Source: an uncultured Treponema sp.
GTDB lineage: Bacteria > Spirochaetota > Spirochaetia > Treponematales > Treponemataceae
Length of the DNA: 6,865 bases
Direction of reading: 5' to 3'
Assembly: GCA_946403565.1 (NCBI GenBank)
Contig: CAMJAJ010000069.1
Location: 1-6,865 of the forward strand
Shown: positions 4,391-6,865 of the stretch, piece by piece
Numbering within the stretch: the stretch's first letter is position 1
Layout of the letters: the number at the start of each line of letters is the position of its first letter
Made by a program: the position numbers and the translations under genes
Notes under the pieces: model-generated
Told to the model about the DNA's origin: nothing
Database searches by the model: none
The model's input: only the letters and a program-made list of their open reading frames with translations

Positions 4391-6106
4391 CTGAACAAGG
4401 GCGAGCAGCTTGTCCGCGTCCTTCTTGCCCGGCCTTTCTTCGATGCCGCTGGACACGTCCAGCAGTTCCGGGGCATAGTCACGGACTGTTGCCGCGACAT
4501 TCTCCGGCGTGATTCCTCCGGCGAGCCAGAGGCGGGAGGAGGCTGCGGCCTTCTTGACCAGGCCGGGGGCGACCTGGGTTCCCGTGCCGCCAAGCTGCGT
4601 TCCCACTTTTGCGTCGAGCAGGATGCGGGGTTCCCCCAGGTCCTTGAGACGCTCTATCTTCTTCAGGTCATCCTCGCTTTCCACGTTGACGACGGCGTAG
4701 TGCGGAAGGCCGGCAAGGCTCCTGTCCGCGAGGAACTCTTGGACGGCCTGTTCTCCGTGCAGCTGGAGGAAGTCAAGCGTGCCGTCCTGGACCAGGCCGA
4801 TGGCCTCCCGTGCTTCCTCGCTGCTGCAGTCGGTGACCACGCCGACGAGGAAGGGCAGCCGGTCCTCGTCGGACGCGCCTGCGGCGGGGGCTCCCGTTGC
4901 CGTGAGCCGGGCCCTGACAGACCGGACGAGTCCGGCCGTCGTGTTCCGGGGGCTTTTCCTGCAGAAGATGAAGCCCAGGAAGTCCGCCCCGGCCAGGGTC
5001 GCCTCGAGCGCGTCCTCCTCGTTCGTGAGGCCGCAGATCTTGAGCAGGGGGCGGGGCGTGCTGGCAGGCTTTCCCGCCGCGCTGTGGTCAGGTTGATCCG
5101 GTGCGCTGTGGCCATGCTGACATTCCTGCGGCCCCGGCGTGTGGTCAGGTTGATCCGGTGCGCTGGCATCCCGCTGGCAGCAGGGCTCCGCCCGCCGCTC
5201 TCCGAGCAGGGCGGCGAAGTCCAGCCATGTGCGGGCGGCTCTGGTCACCGTGGCCCCGGTGAACGAGGCGACGAGCTTTCCCGCCTCGCCGGGATTGCGG
5301 GCGGCGGCCTCTCCCAGGAGCATGCCGGTGAAGCCCAGGCTGCCCGCGAAGGAGGCGGCCTCGGGGGTCCGGATGCCGCTTTCAAAGATGACGGGGCAGT
5401 CTGCCCCCAGCAGGGCCCGTATCTCTCCGAGCATGGAGGCGGGCTTGAGCAGGTCTATGGAGAAGTCCTTCAGGTCCCGCGAGTTTACCCCGCAGACGAT
5501 TCGGCAGGGCCGGTCCAAGGCGTCCTTTGCCTCCGCGAGCTTCTTCAGGTCATCCTCTAAGCGCAGCTCCACGAAGGCGGTCATCGCCAGTTCTCCGCAG
5601 CGGCGGAGCATGGCCTGCAGGACATTGCTGTCGAGCATCCGCGCTATGAGCAGGACTGCGTCGGCTCCGGCCCGGTAGGCGACGTCTATTTCCTCGGGGG
5701 CGTAGATGAAGTCCTTGCGCAGGACGGCTATCCGCTTGTGCCCGCCGTGCTCCGCCGACCAGGCGTCCACGGCCCCGCAGACTGCCATCAGGTCTTCAAG
5801 GCCGCCCTTGAAGTAGTTCCGCTCCGTCAGCACGGAAATCGCGTCCGCACCCGCCTCCGCGTATGAGCGGGCGGTTTTGGGCGCGTCCAGGCCGGGGGCT
5901 ATGTCGCCTTTGCTCGGGGAGGCCCGCTTTACCTCCAGCACCACGCCCTTGCTGGCGATGAAGGGGACGGGAGCTCCCCGCCGCCGCTGGTCCGGAACGG
6001 CCGCGCCGTAGTCCCAGCCGAGGCCCTGGATGTCCGCCTTGCGCCGCGCGACAATCTCTTCTATTATGTTGCGGCCAGCCTCGTGGCCTGTGCGGCTAGA
6101 AGGCAT
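4379..6106 (-). CDS. trpCF: Fused indole-3-glycerol-phosphate synthase / phosphoribosylanthranilate isomerase
   Basis: The 575-residue product joins two cytoplasmic TIM-barrel enzymes of tryptophan synthesis. The TrpC half (about 1-300) converts CdRP to indole-3-glycerol phosphate. It shows LEVKRASPSKG (57-67, with E58 and K60), LTERNYFKG (93-101), VLRKDF (128-133, catalytic-type K131), FVEL (E180), GVNSRDL (206-212) and ESGI (242-245). The TrpF half (about 353-575) isomerises phosphoribosylanthranilate. It shows KICGL (356-360, C358), LQLHGEQ (448-453), LLDAKVG (496-502, D498), GGTGT, LAGGITPENV (528-537) and SSGIEERPGKKD. All expected catalytic residues are visible, so both activities should be intact. 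The domain order matches the well-known enterobacterial fusion. The linker (about 303-352) is unusually long and contains a repeated SAPDQPDH plus several Cys and His. The start ATG at 6106 lies inside the end of trpD (11-base overlap) and has an AAGGTG site four bases upstream. Confidence 0.97.
   Translation of the reverse strand: MPSSRTGHEAGRNIIEEIVARRKADIQGLGWDYGAAVPDQRRRGAPVPFIASKGVVLEVKRASPSKGDIAPGLDAPKTARSYAEAGADAISVLTERNYFKGGLEDLMAVCGAVDAWSAEHGGHKRIAVLRKDFIYAPEEIDVAYRAGADAVLLIARMLDSNVLQAMLRRCGELAMTAFVELRLEDDLKKLAEAKDALDRPCRIVCGVNSRDLKDFSIDLLKPASMLGEIRALLGADCPVIFESGIRTPEAASFAGSLGFTGMLLGEAAARNPGEAGKLVASFTGATVTRAARTWLDFAALLGERRAEPCCQRDASAPDQPDHTPGPQECQHGHSAPDQPDHSAAGKPASTPRPLLKICGLTNEEDALEATLAGADFLGFIFCRKSPRNTTAGLVRSVRARLTATGAPAAGASDEDRLPFLVGVVTDCSSEEAREAIGLVQDGTLDFLQLHGEQAVQEFLADRSLAGLPHYAVVNVESEDDLKKIERLKDLGEPRILLDAKVGTQLGGTGTQVAPGLVKKAAASSRLWLAGGITPENVAATVRDYAPELLDVSSGIEERPGKKDADKLLALVQAVG
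4658..5557. repeat. 18-bp exact direct repeat in the two halves of trpCF
   Basis: The sequence CTTCTTCAGGTCATCCTC occurs at 4658-4675 and at 5540-5557. The copies are 882 bp apart, an exact multiple of three. In both halves the minus strand reads EDDLKK in the same frame. This may be chance from similar helices and shared codon bias. Recombination between copies would delete 294 codons in frame. Confidence 0.7.
5083..5165. repeat. 26-bp direct repeat inside the TrpC-TrpF linker
   Basis: Identical 26-base copies lie at 5083-5108 and 5140-5165, a period of 57 bases (19 codons). Each encodes SAPDQPDH on the minus strand. Weak similarity continues past each copy, suggesting an older tandem duplication. 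The codons used (GCA, CCG, GAT, CAA, CCT) differ from the GCC/GAC/CAG preference of the surrounding gene. Confidence 0.85.
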
Positions 6107-6865
6107 GGGACACCTTTTTGATCTCTTCGAGCTTGGCCTTCGCCGTGCCGTTGCTCAGGGCGGCGAGCGCCATGTCGTATCCTTCCTTGATGCTCTTTGC
6201 CTTGCCCGACAGGTAGAGGACCGCCCCGGAGTTGAGCGCCACGGCGTAGCGCAGGGTCTTGCGGCCCTTGCCGTCCAGCAGGTCCAGCGCGAGCCGCGCA
6301 TTCTCCTCGCCGCTGCCGCCTGCAAGCTCTTCGGCCTTTGCGTCCGTAATGCCGTAGTCGGCGGGGTTTATCGTGTAGCGGTATTCCTTGCCGTCCTTGT
6401 TTATCTGGAACACCTTGGTCGGGGCGCAGGGGGAAATCTCGTCAAAGCCGTCGTCGCTTGCCACGACCATGACGCGCTTGGCCCCAAGGTTCTTGGCGGC
6501 GTGGGCGTAGGTCTCAAGCAGGTCGGCGCTGTAGACGCCGAGCACCTCGTACTTTGCCTCGGCGGGGTTCAGGAGGGGGCCCAGCAGGTTCATGATGGTC
6601 TTTACGCCGAGGGCCTTGCGGACGGGGGCGGCAAAACGCATGGCCGGATGGTAGACGGGGGCCATCAGGAAGCCGAAGCCCGTCTGCTCGATGAGCTTGG
6701 CGGTGTCGGCGGGCTTGTTGTCAATCTTGATGCCGATGGACTCAAAGAAGTCCGCCGCCCCGGACTTGCTGGAGACCGCCCTGTTGCCGTGCTTGGCCAT
6801 CGTCTGCCCGCAGGCGGCCACGACGATCGAGCTGAGTGAGGAGATGTTGAAGCTGCCCTTGCAGT
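6096..6865 (-). CDS. trpD: Anthranilate phosphoribosyltransferase, partial (N-terminus beyond right edge)
   Basis: The frame is open to the right edge and gives the C-terminal 255 residues. The enzyme transfers phosphoribose from PRPP to anthranilate in the cytoplasm, the step before TrpF. Visible family motifs are GSFNISS (visible residues 3-9, just after the off-window GTGGD loop; PRPP site), AKHGNRAVSSKSG (23-35), HPAMRFAAPVRKALG (72-86, with the anthranilate-site Arg), NLLGPLLNPA (92-101) and DDGFDEIS (137-144, the metal-binding Asp-Glu pair). The usual NxST reads NISS, a mild change. Family members are about 340 residues, so about 80 N-terminal residues should be off-window. The gene ends with TAG at 6096-6098, overlapping the trpCF start by 11 bases; trpD is therefore upstream of trpCF in the same operon. 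No attenuator can be seen because the operon start is outside the window. Confidence 0.96.
   Translation of the reverse strand, partial: CKGSFNISSLSSIVVAACGQTMAKHGNRAVSSKSGAADFFESIGIKIDNKPADTAKLIEQTGFGFLMAPVYHPAMRFAAPVRKALGVKTIMNLLGPLLNPAEAKYEVLGVYSADLLETYAHAAKNLGAKRVMVVASDDGFDEISPCAPTKVFQINKDGKEYRYTINPADYGITDAKAEELAGGSGEENARLALDLLDGKGRKTLRYAVALNSGAVLYLSGKAKSIKEGYDMALAALSNGTAKAKLEEIKKVSHAF
6111..6116 (-). promoter_or_regulatory. Ribosome binding site of trpCF inside trpD
   Basis: On the minus strand AAGGTG lies four bases before the trpCF ATG at 6106, within the last codons of trpD. It fixes the trpCF start, because the fused protein's MPSSRTG N-terminus has no better-placed ATG. The arrangement favours balanced synthesis of consecutive enzymes. 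Confidence 0.6.

Noticed and set aside
4700..5560. A 286-codon plus-strand open frame across trpCF
   Set aside because: It is a shadow of trpCF, whose catalytic motifs are intact on the minus strand.
6030..6839. A 269-codon plus-strand open frame across trpD
   Set aside because: It is a shadow of trpD; the minus strand encodes the complete set of C-terminal TrpD motifs.

Overview
The window appears to come from a GC-rich bacterium, and a spirochaete related to Treponema is my best guess. The guess rests on codon use (mostly G/C third positions, yet frequent ATA isoleucine), on AT-rich promoter regions between GC-rich genes, and on the gene set: an exported TPR protein next to a TraB/PrgY-family protein, and a small cysteine-rich DUF6171-like protein beside trp genes. 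No rRNA or other decisive marker is present, so the taxonomy is inference.

Layout: (1) Positions 1-1029, minus strand, hold the N-terminal 343 residues of an unrecognised membrane-anchored protein that runs off the left edge. (2) Positions 1030-1297 are a divergent intergenic region with a promoter candidate facing each way. Between them lies a GC-rich block made of a long inverted repeat, a second hairpin and a tandem duplication, bracketed by near-identical AT-rich direct repeats. (3) Positions 1298-3969, plus strand, hold a two-gene unit, an exported TPR protein followed by a TraB-family membrane protein; the stop of the first and start of the second share a base. (4) Positions 3970-4070 are a convergent spacer with a terminator candidate for the minus strand. 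(5) Positions 4071-6865, minus strand, are the end of a tryptophan operon: trpD (missing its N-terminus), trpC-trpF fused in one gene, then the DUF6171-like gene.

How the genes work together: TrpD transfers the phosphoribosyl group to anthranilate. The fused TrpF domain then isomerises phosphoribosylanthranilate and the TrpC domain closes the indole ring, so the window covers three consecutive steps from anthranilate to indole-3-glycerol phosphate. The trpD/trpC overlap and the short gap to the DUF6171-like gene indicate one transcript. The TPR and TraB genes look translationally coupled and probably act together at the cell envelope, but their task is unknown.

The less ordinary points are the structured intergenic block, the TPR-TraB pair, and a repeat-bearing Cys/His-containing linker inside TrpC-TrpF whose codons differ from the rest of the gene. 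I see no CRISPR array, transposase, tRNA, rRNA or clear defence system.
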